Notes: generated by a model from the sequence alone, not told the origin. A stretch of DNA of 64,000 nt from Nonlabens tegetincola (GCF_002954355.1 NZ_MQVV01000016.1:310001-374000); one strand, 5' to 3'. Shown: positions 27,127 through 37,330, counted from the stretch's first letter. A program made the numbers and translations.

Positions 27127-28389
27127 TCACGTCTTCTGCTTTTGTTTTCTAGCAGCAGGAAATAGAATATTGTTTAAAATCAAGCGATAGCCAGGTGATG
27201 TAGGGTGAAGTTTTAATTCTGTAGGTGGATCTCCTACCCTATGCTGGTAATCTTCTGGATCGTGACCACCATAAAAAGTGAAAAAGCCTTTACCACGTAT
27301 TCCGTGTAAGTATTTAGCCTCGCCGTTTGATCTATTTTCAGCGAGAACTAATACGTTCTTTTTTACTTCTTCTCTTGTATAACTGGTAGTTTGCCCCATA
27401 AATCCTTTTACTAGCGAAGTGTGATTCTGATTAAGCATAGTAGGAATAGGATCCCATTTGGCGCTAAAATCCATCAAAGTAAAGTAGTCCAACTCCTTTG
27501 CTACCTTACGTTTAGTAGTCATATCTATACTACTAAACTCATAAACCATGGGAGAACGTTCCAGTAAAAAATCAGTAAAAGCAAAAGTTTTATTGAAATC
27601 AATCCTTGACTGGTAATCTGGTTCACTAGCATCACCATCAAACATAGGTTCGCAAATATCAACATCTTCTGCTGCTAGCGCTATATCAAAGCTATCTGTA
27701 GCACTGCACATGGCAAACATAAAACCACCACCAATTACATAATCTCTTATCTTTTTTGCTACGGCAAGTTTTGCCTCACTTACTTTGTTATATCCCAGCT
27801 CTGCAGCCAGTTCTTCTGCTTCTTTCTTTTCTTGAATGTACCACGGCGCAGTTCTAAAGCTGCGATAAAATTTACCATACTGTCCTGTAAAATCCTCATG
27901 ATGCAAGTGCAACCAGTCATACAATAACAATTCATCATTTAAAACTTCTTTATCATAGACCTTGGTATATGGAATTTCGGCATAAGTAAGTACCATGGTA
28001 ACCGCATCATCCCAAGGTTGTTTTCCTGTAGGAGTATATACTGCAATTTTCGGTGCCTTCTCTAGCACCACTTCTTGCATATTTTGCGACGGGCTAGCAA
28101 TGAATTCAAGGATTTGTGCTGTCTCGCCTTCATTTAATGATTCGTAACTTACCCCACGTATAGTAAGTTCTTTTTTTATCGCATCAGTTTCTGGCATTAA
28201 GAAGGAACCACCTCTATAATTGAGTAACCATTTAACTTTTATACCTTGTTCGAGTACCCAATAAGCCGTTCCATAGGCTTTTAAATGGTCTTTTTGAGTA
28301 TCGGCATCCATGGGAACCAGAACATATTGCGCATGAGAAAACAGCCCAATTAGGCATAAAAGAATACAACTTATATAATTTTTAATCAT
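27127..28389 (-). CDS. Secreted protein of unclear function (often labelled asparagine synthetase B)
   Basis: A 420-aa exported protein; the signal peptide ends near FSHAQ (residue 21). The sequence starts YVLVPMDADTQKDHLKAYG, has a central GGGFMFAMCSATDSFDIAL that looks like a class I amidotransferase-like elbow, and ends in a conserved GHDPEDYQHRVGDPPTEL region. I recall such flavobacterial proteins being annotated asparagine synthetase B. It has neither the N-terminal Cys glutaminase nor the ATP-binding synthetase domain of AsnB, and it is secreted, so that label is doubtful. The true function is unknown. Confidence 0.6.
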   Translation of the reverse strand: MIKNYISCILLCLIGLFSHAQYVLVPMDADTQKDHLKAYGTAYWVLEQGIKVKWLLNYRGGSFLMPETDAIKKELTIRGVSYESLNEGETAQILEFIASPSQNMQEVVLEKAPKIAVYTPTGKQPWDDAVTMVLTYAEIPYTKVYDKEVLNDELLLYDWLHLHHEDFTGQYGKFYRSFRTAPWYIQEKKEAEELAAELGYNKVSEAKLAVAKKIRDYVIGGGFMFAMCSATDSFDIALAAEDVDICEPMFDGDASEPDYQSRIDFNKTFAFTDFLLERSPMVYEFSSIDMTTKRKVAKELDYFTLMDFSAKWDPIPTMLNQNHTSLVKGFMGQTTSYTREEVKKNVLVLAENRSNGEAKYLHGIRGKGFFTFYGGHDPEDYQHRVGDPPTELKLHPTSPGYRLILNNILFPAARKQKQKT

Positions 28390-28450
28390 GGTAACCTATT
28401 CTAGTTTAAGATTGGAGAACTCGTCATGTCATGATGGAATTTTTAGTGTA

Positions 28451-28466
28451 CGCTTTCGCGAAAGCG
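28451..28466. repeat. 16-bp palindromic repeat, copy 7 (intergenic)
   Basis: Exact CGCTTTCGCGAAAGCG, extended to TACGC...GCGTA, in the 188-bp gap downstream of dnaB. Confidence 0.97.
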
Positions 28467-28577
28467 TAATTAAACTAAACTCTATCGTTGTCGCATGAGC
28501 ACAGCTTAATAATCCATGCCGAAATCTCTCAACTGGTACTAAAATACAAATAGGATACGAGAAATGAATTGTAATTT

Positions 28578-30116
28578 CTAAAAAGCTAGATCGTCATTAT
28601 CAATTCCAAAAGCATCTCCTGGATTTGAAGGTCTTATTCCTGCATTATCAGATTTAAATGTATCGTCATTTGCTGCATTCATTTTGGAACCAATTTCCTG
28701 TGGCGATGAGAAGAAATCGTCCAAGTTATCGAACTTACCAAATTTACCTAAGAATTTCAATCGTATGCTATCGGTAGCACCATTACGGTGTTTTGCTACA
28801 ATAAATTCACCTTGGTCTTTGGTAGGTCCACGATCATCATCATCCCATTCTTCTAGACCATAATACTCGGGTCTATAAATGAAAGAAACGATATCGGCAT
28901 CTTGCTCGATGGCTCCAGATTCCCTAAGGTCTGAAAGTAATGGTCGTTTTGTACCACCACGAGATTCAACCGCACGAGATAACTGTGACAATGCAATTAC
29001 AGGCACGTTAAGTTCTTTGGCAAGGGCTTTAAGATTACGAGAAATAGTTGATATCTCTTGCTCACGATTACCACCTTTACTGTTTGTTTGTGCGGTCATT
29101 AATTGCAAGTAATCAATCATGATAAGCTTGATACCGTATTGTGATGCTAGACGGCGACATTTTGCTCTAAGGTCAAAAATGGATAACGATGGAGTGTCAT
29201 CAATATAAATAGGAGCTTGTTCAAGATCTTTAACCTTTACATTAAGTTGTTCCCATTCATAGCTCTCTAATTTACCAGTACGTAGCTTTTCTGAACTTAA
29301 TCCAGTTTCGGCAGAAATAAGACGTGTAATCAGCTGTACCGAGCTCATCTCTAAAGAAAAGAAAGCTACAGGAGTATTAGACCCAATCGCAATATTACGA
29401 GCCATACTTAAAGTAAAGGCTGTTTTACCCATACCTGGACGTGCTGCGATAATAATTAAATCACTAGGTTGCCAACCACTGGTTAGTTTGTCAAGATCAG
29501 TAAATCCTGTAGGAATTCCACTTAATCCATCGCGGTTTGCAATTTCTTCTATTTTTTGTTTTGCCTGTCGTACGAGATCCATTGCGGTCTCGGTACTTTT
29601 TCTAATATTACCTTGGGTGACCTCATATAATTTAGATTCGGCAGTATCCAGCAAGTCAAATACATCGGTAGATTCTTCATAGGCATCTTCAATAATTTCT
29701 GAAGAAATCGAAATAAGCTGCCTTTGAATGTGTTTCTGTAGGATAATACGGGCATGATATTCAATGTGCGCTGTTGAGCTCACTAATTGACTTAATTGCA
29801 CCAAATAATGATCACCTCCAACTGCTTCAATACGTTCTTGCTTACGTAATTGACTGCTTACGGTTAATAAGTCAATAGGTTTACCTTCTTTGAAAAGAAT
29901 ATCAATCGCTTCAAAGATGTGTTGATGGCTTTTTTGGTAAAAAACCTCTGGTGAAAGCAGGTCAATTACCTCATCTACACCTTTACCATCAATCATCAAC
30001 GCACCCAGCACAACACGCTCTAAATCAACAGCTTGTGGTGGTATCTTACCTTTTTCAAGGGCAATAACCGGACTGTTTCCAGAGATTTTATTAGAACGTA
30101 CTTGTATTTTTTCCAT
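28578..30116 (-). CDS. dnaB: Replicative DNA helicase
   Basis: Hexameric helicase that unwinds DNA at the fork. The N-terminal DnaB domain (AVDLERVVLGALMIDG near residue 30) is followed by the RecA-like core with Walker A ARPGMGKTAF near residue 223 and Walker B-like IKLIMIDYLQLM. The ATG at 30116 (MEKIQVRSN) gives 512 aa. A TACCTTTG -7 element lies only 6 bp upstream, so the transcript may be almost leaderless. No intein. Confidence 0.97.
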   Translation of the reverse strand: MEKIQVRSNKISGNSPVIALEKGKIPPQAVDLERVVLGALMIDGKGVDEVIDLLSPEVFYQKSHQHIFEAIDILFKEGKPIDLLTVSSQLRKQERIEAVGGDHYLVQLSQLVSSTAHIEYHARIILQKHIQRQLISISSEIIEDAYEESTDVFDLLDTAESKLYEVTQGNIRKSTETAMDLVRQAKQKIEEIANRDGLSGIPTGFTDLDKLTSGWQPSDLIIIAARPGMGKTAFTLSMARNIAIGSNTPVAFFSLEMSSVQLITRLISAETGLSSEKLRTGKLESYEWEQLNVKVKDLEQAPIYIDDTPSLSIFDLRAKCRRLASQYGIKLIMIDYLQLMTAQTNSKGGNREQEISTISRNLKALAKELNVPVIALSQLSRAVESRGGTKRPLLSDLRESGAIEQDADIVSFIYRPEYYGLEEWDDDDRGPTKDQGEFIVAKHRNGATDSIRLKFLGKFGKFDNLDDFFSSPQEIGSKMNAANDDTFKSDNAGIRPSNPGDAFGIDNDDLAF

Positions 30117-30320
30117 AGTTTTCAAAGGTAGTTTTTAAAGTAGGTTTATACTAGCTAGTCTATTCACCATTAACTAACAATCGTGTTTAAAAAGCATTTA
30201 ATAACCTGTTAATAAGGTACAAAAAATTTTGTTAAATAGGAAGTTTACACTAGCTCAAAAAAAATTGTAATTTTTCTATATTACTATTTGTCGTTGATAA
30301 CTTCTTTATTGAAAAAAAGC

Positions 30321-30354
30321 GCAAAAAAAGACGCCTTTATTTTCATAAAAGCGC
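30321..30354 (-). terminator. Terminator after accA
   Basis: CGCCTTTAT at 30332-30340 pairs with ATAAAAGCG at 30345-30353 (one G-U). The A7 run at 30323-30329 becomes the T-run on the minus strand. Confidence 0.8.
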
Positions 30355-30375
30355 CTAATATTTATGAGTTAAGAA

Positions 30376-31329
30376 TTATCCTTTATACACACCCATATCA
30401 GCATATTTATCCATACGCTGCTCTACAAGTTTACTGGATTCTAATTCTTTTAATTCTGTATAATGTCTCGTTATACAGTCTGCCACCGATTTGAAGATAG
30501 CATCACGATCTCGGTGTGCACCACCTAGAGGTTCTTTAAGTACCTCATCTACAAGCTTCATCTTTTTCATGTCGGTACTGGTAAGTTTAAGAGCCTCGGC
30601 AGCTTGTTCTTTATATTCCCAACTGCGCCATAAGATTGATGAACAACTTTCTGGTGAAATAACGGAATACCACGTATTTTCTAGCATCACAACTCTATCT
30701 CCTACTCCTATTCCTAGTGCTCCACCACTTGCTCCTTCTCCTATAATCATTACGATAATAGGCACTTTAAGTCGTGTCATTTCAAGGATATTGCGTGCAA
30801 TTGCCTCTCCTTGACCACGTTCTTCTGCTTCAAGACCTGGATAAGCACCTGGAGTATCGATTAATGCCACTACAGGAATCCCGAATTTCTCGGCACTTTT
30901 CATTAAACGTAACGCTTTTCTATAACCTTCAGGATTTGCCATTCCAAAGTTGCGGTACTGTCTTGTTTTAGTATTATAACCCTTTTGTTGACCTATAAAC
31001 ATATAGGACTGGTCTCCTATTTTACCCAGACCACCAATCATGGCTTTATCATCCTTCACATTACGATCTCCATGAAGTTCTAACCAGGTATCACCGCAAA
31101 TGGCTTTAATATAGTCAAGTGTATAAGGGCGATTAGGGTGACGTGATATTTGAACACGTTGCCACGGGCTTAGGTTTTTGTAAATCTCTTTACGAGTGGC
31201 CTTAATCTTTTTTTCTATTTTTTTAACCGTATCAGTCACATCAACCTCACTTCCTTCTCCTATCTCAAGTGTTTGCTTGTACTTGTCTTCTAGTTCCTTA
31301 ATCGGTAATTCAAAATCTAAATATTCCAT
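30376..31329 (-). CDS. accA: Acetyl-CoA carboxylase carboxyltransferase, alpha subunit
   Basis: Carboxyltransferase half of acetyl-CoA carboxylase, for malonyl-CoA synthesis. 317 aa from the ATG at 31329 ([17 protein letters not shown]). Motifs: [58 protein letters not shown] and [15 protein letters not shown]. The upstream in-frame stretch to 31446 has no conserved sequence. Confidence 0.97.
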   Translation of the reverse strand: MEYLDFELPIKELEDKYKQTLEIGEGSEVDVTDTVKKIEKKIKATRKEIYKNLSPWQRVQISRHPNRPYTLDYIKAICGDTWLELHGDRNVKDDKAMIGGLGKIGDQSYMFIGQQKGYNTKTRQYRNFGMANPEGYRKALRLMKSAEKFGIPVVALIDTPGAYPGLEAEERGQGEAIARNILEMTRLKVPIIVMIIGEGASGGALGIGVGDRVVMLENTWYSVISPESCSSILWRSWEYKEQAAEALKLTSTDMKKMKLVDEVLKEPLGGAHRDRDAIFKSVADCITRHYTELKELESSKLVEQRMDKYADMGVYKG

Positions 31330-31513
31330 TATCCTTTTGGACTTTATAATTCGAAAAACAAATGTAGTAAAACTTAAAGTGAATAACGATGAGTTTTTTG
31401 GATTTGGGAACGGTTGTAAAACCCTGAAAAAGTCTTTAATAGACAATTCAAGACTATATCGGTTTTTAAAAACACTTATAAAGATGTCAAATATTAAACT
31501 ACACGAGGAAGTT

Positions 31514-32425
31514 TTATTTACTTGTTTGTTTCTTTTTAAGTCTTGTCTTTATGATACCATTTGCTATAATAACAAGTAGGATTACTACAGCACCTAAATA
31601 AAACTCGGGTGTCATTTGCTCTTGCTCTTTGAAAATAAAATAGGCAAGTAATATTCCGTAAACCGGTTCTAGGTTAATGGTAAGCATCACCGTATAAGCA
31701 CTTAATACTTTCATTACTTTAACGCTGGCAATAAAGGCATAGGCTGTACACACTGAAGCTAGAATTCCCAACCATAACCAATCGTAAACAGACAATGCTA
31801 CTGGAGCTACAAAGTCTATTGGTAATATCAAGAAAAATAAAGAGAGTAGAACGACACCACTTGCCAGCTCATAAAAAGAAATAACGGTAGGATTATAAAC
31901 TTTGGCCCAACTTACATTCATAATACTGAATACAGCGCTTAACAGTGCACTTGTCAATCCTAGCAAGATCCCTTCTATATAATTACTTTCTACCGTGAAT
32001 ATGTAATATAGTGCTCCAATAATTATAATCCCGAAGATTAATTCGTAGCCAACAAATTTTTTAGGTGTAAATAGAGGTTCCAACAAGGCCGTGAAAAAGG
32101 CTCCTGTACTCATCATTGCCAAACAGATGAACACATTAGAAACTTTAATGGCACCAAAAAAAGTAACCCAGTGTAAGGCTATTACGCAACCTGCCAAGCA
32201 GAATGATAGAATACGCTTTCGCGAAAGCGTATTAACTCCATCACCTAGCAACGAGATCCCTTTGATCTTTATATAGATAAAAATAAAAATCACCGCTAGC
32301 AACATACGGTACCAAACCAAAGGAATGGAATCAATACTTATAAGAGCTCCTAAAACAGCGGTAAAACCCCAAATAAAAACAATGAGGTGTAAATGGAGAT
32401 AATTAACTACTCTATCGTCTGGCAT
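31514..32425 (-). CDS. EamA/DMT family transporter
   Basis: A 303-aa inner-membrane protein with ten predicted helices in two EamA repeats, as in drug/metabolite exporters. Cargo unknown. It overlaps the stop of the upstream permease by 14 bp, so tgt, the permease and this gene form one operon. Palindrome copy 8 falls in a cytoplasmic loop near residue 67 (TLSRKRILS). Confidence 0.9.
   Translation of the reverse strand: MPDDRVVNYLHLHLIVFIWGFTAVLGALISIDSIPLVWYRMLLAVIFIFIYIKIKGISLLGDGVNTLSRKRILSFCLAGCVIALHWVTFFGAIKVSNVFICLAMMSTGAFFTALLEPLFTPKKFVGYELIFGIIIIGALYYIFTVESNYIEGILLGLTSALLSAVFSIMNVSWAKVYNPTVISFYELASGVVLLSLFFLILPIDFVAPVALSVYDWLWLGILASVCTAYAFIASVKVMKVLSAYTVMLTINLEPVYGILLAYFIFKEQEQMTPEFYLGAVVILLVIIANGIIKTRLKKKQTSK
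32214..32229. repeat. 16-bp palindromic repeat, copy 8 (inside the EamA gene)
   Basis: Exact CGCTTTCGCGAAAGCG, palindromic out to AATACGC...GCGTATT. Read as LSRKR between two membrane helices. Confidence 0.97.
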
Positions 32426-33479
32426 TACGCAATAAAAATATAGCTACAATTGCAAAAAATATATTTGGAAACCACACTGCAAACCACGGATTAAATGTGC
32501 TTTTCTCTGCAATGGTTCCAAAAACTTTGTCTAGAAATACGTAGGTCATGGCGATTACTAACCCTATGGCAAGATTCATTCCCATTCCTCCACGTTTTTT
32601 TACACTACTTACTGCAACTGCTATAAGGGTAAAAATAAAGGCGCTTACAGGTATGCTGGTACGCTTATACTTTTCTACATAGTATAAGTTCATGTTAGCG
32701 TTACCTCGTTTTTCTTCTTGTTTTATAAATTCATTCAGTTCCCAGAAATTTTTAGTTTCGGCTACATATTCTACTGGTGTAAGTTCATCGATTTCAAAAG
32801 GTAAAAGAGTGTCGTACTTACCGTATTGTTCGATTTTTTCACTGTTTTCAAGAATAATACGTTTTTTAAAACTTGTGAGCGTATAGGAAGTGTCGTTAAA
32901 CTGAATACTACTAGCAGAGATTTTAAATTTAAGTGAGTCAGCTTCAAAATGTTCTAGGGTGAAATTGTAGCCCTTTTTTCTTGAAGGCTGGTAATTACTC
33001 ACATAGATATACTCATTATCATTGATTTGACGATAAACATCAGATGTTTTTTGACTATCTGTTCGTTTAAAGTACTTGTATTGATATTCATTAAATCCTT
33101 GAGCGGCATTAGGAACCAAAAAAGAACTAAACAACAAGGCTCCTGTACAAACTATCGTTGCACCAATTATGTATGGCTTAAGGAATCTATTGAATGAAAC
33201 TCCTGAACTTAAAAATGCAATAACTTCTGTGTTGTTAGCCAATTTTGATGTAAAAAACATCGTAGAAATAAACAGAAATAAAGGAAATAAAAAATTTGAA
33301 AAGTAAATAGTAAAATCCAGAAGGTACCACAAGGTCTCGTCAAGTGGTGCATTTTTACTAAGTATCTTTCCCACTTTTTCTGCAAGGTGCACTGTAACCA
33401 TTATCGGTAGGAATAACGATAACAGCAGGATAAATGAACCTAAATACCTTTTTAATATGTATTTATCTAAAATATTCAA
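32412..33479 (-). CDS. LptF/LptG family LPS export permease
   Basis: A 355-aa YjgP/YjgQ-type permease: N-terminal helices (MNILDKYILKRYLGSFILL), a periplasmic jellyroll region (about 100-260), and three C-terminal helices. It works with LptB to extract lipopolysaccharide from the inner membrane. The start is TTG at 33479, 2 bp after the tgt stop; no ATG exists nearby, and family members begin with this MxxLDxYIxKxxL pattern. It cannot be assigned to LptF or LptG from sequence alone. Confidence 0.9.
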   Translation of the reverse strand: MNILDKYILKRYLGSFILLLSLFLPIMVTVHLAEKVGKILSKNAPLDETLWYLLDFTIYFSNFLFPLFLFISTMFFTSKLANNTEVIAFLSSGVSFNRFLKPYIIGATIVCTGALLFSSFLVPNAAQGFNEYQYKYFKRTDSQKTSDVYRQINDNEYIYVSNYQPSRKKGYNFTLEHFEADSLKFKISASSIQFNDTSYTLTSFKKRIILENSEKIEQYGKYDTLLPFEIDELTPVEYVAETKNFWELNEFIKQEEKRGNANMNLYYVEKYKRTSIPVSAFIFTLIAVAVSSVKKRGGMGMNLAIGLVIAMTYVFLDKVFGTIAEKSTFNPWFAVWFPNIFFAIVAIFLLRNARR

Positions 33480-33481
33480 TA

Positions 33482-34612
33482 CTATAATCTATTGTCCATT
33501 TGTTTTACCATTTTATCCTTCCAGGTTCTAAAATCACCAGCAAGTATGTGTTTTCTCGCCTCGCGCATGAGCCATAGATAAAAAGTAAGATTGTGCAAGG
33601 TACATATTTGCTTACCTAGCATTTCATTAACGGTAAAAAGATGTCTTACGTATGCCTTGCTATAATATTGATCTACCCAAGCAGTACCATGCTCATCTAG
33701 TGGTGAGAAATCATCGGCCCACTTTTTATTTTTTACATTCATGGTACCATTGACTGTAAAAATCATACCATTTCGTGCATTACGAGTAGGCATTACACAG
33801 TCAAACATATCTACACCAAGCGCCACGTTTTCCAATAAATTTATAGGAGTACCTACACCCATTAGGTAACGCGGTTTATCTTTTGGAAGAATAGCTGTTA
33901 CCACCTCGGTCATAGCATACATTTCTTCAGCTGGTTCACCTACTGACAAACCACCTATAGCATTACCTGGTTGATCAGCATTGGCAATAAATTCAGCACT
34001 TTGAGCTCTTAAATCTTTATACGTACTACCTTGTACAATAGGAAATAAAGTTTGGTTATAACCATATTTACTAGGAGTATTGTGAAAATGATCGATACAT
34101 CTTTTTAACCATCGATGGGTCATGTGCATGGATCGACGAGCGTAATTGTAATCGCATGGATAAGGAGTACATTCATCAAATGCCATGATGATGTCTGCAC
34201 CAATGGTACGTTGAATATCCATAGCGCTTTCTGGTGTAAAGAAGTGGTAAGAACCATCGATATGTGATTTAAATTTCACACCAGCTTCTTTAATTTTTCT
34301 ATTTGCACTCAAGGAATAAACTTGATAACCACCAGAATCTGTAAGAACTGGTCTATCCCAATTCATAAATTTATGAACACCACCGGCCTTTTCTAGAATT
34401 TCAGTTCCTGGTCGCAAATACAAGTGGTAGGTATTTGCCAGAATTATATCTGGATTAACCACATCTTTAAGTTCATTTTGATGTAAACCCTTTACCGTTG
34501 CAAGGGTTCCTACAGGCATAAATATGGGCGTTTCAATTGCACCATGGTCAGTGTGAACTACACCAGCCCTAGCCTGGCTGTTAGGATCGTTATGTAATAA
34601 GTCAAATTTCAT
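33482..34612 (-). CDS. tgt: tRNA-guanine transglycosylase, lacking the usual zinc cysteines
   Basis: Exchanges guanine-34 for a queuine precursor in tRNAs with GUN anticodons. 376 aa from the ATG at 34612. Motifs: TDSGGYQVYSLS with the catalytic Asp, GGLSVGEP, YLMGVGTP and the nucleophile region VDMFDCVMPTRNARNG. The usual zinc site CxCxxC just before the YSxAYxxHL segment reads GTAWVD here, with all three Cys replaced, while the downstream His in TLHNL stays. Possibly a lineage trait with a zinc-free fold. First gene of the tgt-permease-EamA operon. Confidence 0.95.
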   Translation of the reverse strand: MKFDLLHNDPNSQARAGVVHTDHGAIETPIFMPVGTLATVKGLHQNELKDVVNPDIILANTYHLYLRPGTEILEKAGGVHKFMNWDRPVLTDSGGYQVYSLSANRKIKEAGVKFKSHIDGSYHFFTPESAMDIQRTIGADIIMAFDECTPYPCDYNYARRSMHMTHRWLKRCIDHFHNTPSKYGYNQTLFPIVQGSTYKDLRAQSAEFIANADQPGNAIGGLSVGEPAEEMYAMTEVVTAILPKDKPRYLMGVGTPINLLENVALGVDMFDCVMPTRNARNGMIFTVNGTMNVKNKKWADDFSPLDEHGTAWVDQYYSKAYVRHLFTVNEMLGKQICTLHNLTFYLWLMREARKHILAGDFRTWKDKMVKQMDNRL

Positions 34613-34786
34613 GCGTGGCAAAGATAGGTTTTAACGTGATTTATACGACTAGTTAATTCAATTCATCTAAGTTAAAGACCGTTTTAAAAAATAATCCAGT
34701 CTTTAACTTTCCGAGATTCTATTAAATTGTTTGCTACTCATTAATAATTGACTGTGCAAAATTCGTAAAAAGGAAGATTAGAAACG

Positions 34787-34794
34787 TACTTTTG
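34787..34794 (+). promoter_or_regulatory. -7 element of the transketolase operon
   Basis: TACTTTTG matches TAnnTTTG and is 26 bp before the ATG. The -33 element is weak. Confidence 0.5.
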
Positions 34795-34820
34795 CAGTAT
34801 CATCAAATTAAACAATTAAA

Positions 34821-35666
34821 ATGGCTGATATACAGCAATTAAAAGACATCGTAACCCAAGTACGCCGCGACATAGTACGACAGGTTCATGCAGTAAATAG
34901 TGGTCACCCAGGTGGATCCCTAGGCTGTGCAGAGTTTATCGTTACTCTCTATAATGAGATCATGGATCACAATCCAGATTTTAGTATGGATGGAGTTAAT
35001 GAAGATTTATTTTTCTTATCAAACGGGCACATATCTCCCGTTTACTACAGTGTCCTTGCGAGAGCTGGATATTTCCCTGTAGAAGAATTAAATACTTTTA
35101 GAAAACTAAACACTCGCCTACAAGGACATCCTACCACTCATGAAGGTTTACCAGGTATACGCATTGCTAGTGGTTCACTAGGACAAGGAATGAGTGTAGC
35201 TATAGGTGCCGCTCTTGCAAAAAAATTGAATAACGATGACAAAACCGTATTCAGTTTGCATGGTGATGGCGAACTTCAAGAAGGTCAAATTTGGGAAGCT
35301 GCCATGTACGCTAGTGCAAATCATGTAGACAATTTAATCGCTACAATCGATGTAAATGGTCAACAAATTGATGGCTCTACCGATGCTGTATTATCACTAG
35401 GTGATCTGAAAAATAAATTTGAGGCTTTTGGTTGGGAAGTACTTACCATCGAAAAAGGAAATGATATTGAAGCTGTGGTAAATGGAGTACGTGAGGCTAT
35501 TTCGCTTTCGCGAAAGCGAAAACCTATTTGCATCCTACTTCACACTGAAATGGGTAATGGTGTAGATTTTATGATGGGATCACACAAATGGCATGGAGTA
35601 GCACCTAATGATGAGCAATTAGAAAGTGCTCTTGCTCAAAACCCAGAAACTTTAGGAGATTATTAA
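34821..35666 (+). CDS. Transketolase, N-terminal subunit
   Basis: ThDP-binding half of a split transketolase of the pentose phosphate and Calvin-type interconversions. 281 aa with VNSGHPGGSLGCAEFIVTLY, GSLGQGMSVAIGAALAKK and the ThDP signature GDGELQEGQIWEA followed by the conserved Asn. The C-terminal half follows after 19 bp. Palindrome copy 9 encodes LSRKRK near residue 230. Confidence 0.95.
   Translation: MADIQQLKDIVTQVRRDIVRQVHAVNSGHPGGSLGCAEFIVTLYNEIMDHNPDFSMDGVNEDLFFLSNGHISPVYYSVLARAGYFPVEELNTFRKLNTRLQGHPTTHEGLPGIRIASGSLGQGMSVAIGAALAKKLNNDDKTVFSLHGDGELQEGQIWEAAMYASANHVDNLIATIDVNGQQIDGSTDAVLSLGDLKNKFEAFGWEVLTIEKGNDIEAVVNGVREAISLSRKRKPICILLHTEMGNGVDFMMGSHKWHGVAPNDEQLESALAQNPETLGDY
35503..35518. 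repeat. 16-bp palindromic repeat, copy 9 (inside transketolase)
   Basis: Exact CGCTTTCGCGAAAGCG, palindromic out to TTTCGC...GCGAAA. Read as SLSRKRK. Confidence 0.97.
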
Positions 35667-35685
35667 TCAAAATCTGTTCACCATT

Positions 35686-36639
35686 ATGAAAGTTTACGAA
35701 AACACAGGAAATAAGGACACGAGATCAGGTTTTGGAGCTGGTCTTACTGAACTAGGAAATATAAATGAGAATGTAGTGGCTCTTTGCGCCGATCTTACAG
35801 GATCATTGAAAATGAATGAATTTGCAAATCAGCACCCAGACCGTTTCTACCAAGTAGGAATTGCAGAAGCCAATATGATGGGTATCGCTGCTGGTTTAAC
35901 AATAGGTGGTAAAATTCCTTTTACAGGAACATTTGCTAACTTTTCAACGGGTCGTGTTTATGACCAAATCAGACAAAGCATTGCTTATTCTGATAAGAAT
36001 GTAAAAATTTGTGCATCACACTCTGGTCTTACACTAGGAGAAGATGGTGCTACACACCAAATTCTTGAAGACATCGGTCTTATGAAAATGCTTCCAGGAA
36101 TGACTGTAATAAACACTTGTGATTACAATCAGACAAAGGCAGCAACGATTGCTATCGCAGATCATCATGGACCTGTTTACCTTAGGTTCGGACGACCTAA
36201 AGTAGCTAACTTTACTCCAGAAAACGGAAGCTTTGAAATTGGAAAAGCTGTTCATTTACAAGATGGAAAAGATGTCACTATAGTGGCAACTGGACATTTA
36301 GTTTGGGAAGCTCTAGAAGCTGCTAAAGAATTAAATGAAAAAGGTATATCTGCCGAGGTGATTAATATTCATACCATTAAACCTTTAGATGAAAAAGCTA
36401 TTTTAGATTCAGTAAAGAAAACAGGTTGTATCGTAACAGCAGAAGAACACAATTATCTAGGTGGACTAGGAGAAAGTGTTGCACGCACACTTGCACAGCA
36501 TCATCCTACACCACAAGAATTTGTTGCTACTCAAGACACCTTTGGAGAAAGTGGAACTCCTGCTCAATTACTTGAAAAATATGGCTTAAATGCTGCAAAT
36601 ATCGCAGCCAAAGCTCAACAGGTAATTAAGCGCAAGTAA
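35686..36639 (+). CDS. Transketolase, C-terminal subunit
   Basis: Pyrimidine-binding and C-terminal domains of the split transketolase, 317 aa: NVVALCADLTGS, FYQVGIAEANMMGIAAGL with the Glu that activates ThDP, ASHSGLTLGEDGATHQ and AEEHNYLGGLGESV. It pairs with the preceding gene to form the active enzyme. Confidence 0.95.
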   Translation: MKVYENTGNKDTRSGFGAGLTELGNINENVVALCADLTGSLKMNEFANQHPDRFYQVGIAEANMMGIAAGLTIGGKIPFTGTFANFSTGRVYDQIRQSIAYSDKNVKICASHSGLTLGEDGATHQILEDIGLMKMLPGMTVINTCDYNQTKAATIAIADHHGPVYLRFGRPKVANFTPENGSFEIGKAVHLQDGKDVTIVATGHLVWEALEAAKELNEKGISAEVINIHTIKPLDEKAILDSVKKTGCIVTAEEHNYLGGLGESVARTLAQHHPTPQEFVATQDTFGESGTPAQLLEKYGLNAANIAAKAQQVIKRK

Positions 36640-36659
36640 TTGTAATTACCACTATTATA

Positions 36660-36700
36660 AAACTGTATCTAATAGTATTTACTTTTAGATACAGTTTTTC
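36660..36700. terminator. Terminator after transketolase
   Basis: AACTGTATCTAA at 36661-36672 pairs with TTAGATACAGTT at 36685-36696, followed by T5. The minus gene downstream ends 8 bp beyond and may share it. Confidence 0.85.
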
Positions 36701-36703
36701 TTT

Positions 36704-37330
36704 TTAAAACCTATATGCAACTTTAGGAATCAAAGTCCAAGATGTCAAATTTTTTGTTATTCCACGTTCCATTTTAAAGGGTGTATATTGTAAATCTATG
36801 GATATAAACAATACACTCAAATCTTTAAATTCAAAGTTATAACTTAAAGAACTGAGTGCTAAAAAGGAGTTTATACTGCTGTAATCCAGCTCTTGTGCAG
36901 CGCTATTAGTAACAGGGTCTATAAAGATTGAAGCCATCCCCATTCCAAATCCTAAATCCAATGCAGAAGACGGATAGCTTAATAACGTCTTATTTAATCT
37001 TAGTGAAGCATTTAATATAGTTGTTGCTTCTATTTCCTCATTTCTTTGTTCACCTTGTAAAAGAAAATAGTCGTTTTGCTGCGGCACTACTAATTGTAAT
37101 ACAGCCTCTATGCTACGATGTTTTCTTGAGTTTGGAAACTGAAGAGATAATTCAAAAGAAGGCGACACTTCAATAAATTGCCCTAATTCTGACGATGGAA
37201 TATATGCTCCTACTCCAACCTTCAAAAATGGAGTTTCTATTGGCAAGGAATTCGGATTTTGGTTAGTCTGGGCTTTAACCAAAGAATGATTAGAGGTAAT
37301 TAAGATTATAATGATGACTAAATTTTTCAT
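36704..37330 (-). CDS. Secreted, probably outer-membrane beta-barrel protein
   Basis: 208 aa with a signal peptide (cleavage after LVKAQ, near residue 21), alternating hydrophobic strands and the C-terminal PKVAYRF. No recognised family. It probably sits in the outer membrane. It is a single gene flanked by a terminator and 149 bp of upstream DNA. Confidence 0.7.
   Translation of the reverse strand: MKNLVIIIILITSNHSLVKAQTNQNPNSLPIETPFLKVGVGAYIPSSELGQFIEVSPSFELSLQFPNSRKHRSIEAVLQLVVPQQNDYFLLQGEQRNEEIEATTILNASLRLNKTLLSYPSSALDLGFGMGMASIFIDPVTNSAAQELDYSSINSFLALSSLSYNFEFKDLSVLFISIDLQYTPFKMERGITKNLTSWTLIPKVAYRF

Noticed and set aside
30491-30814. 107-codon + strand ORF
   Set aside because: Antisense to the conserved core of accA, with a low-complexity Ser/Pro translation.
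35503-35518. LSRKRK peptide as a nuclear-localisation-like or DNA-binding motif
   Set aside because: It is simply one reading frame of the DNA palindrome and recurs in unrelated proteins.
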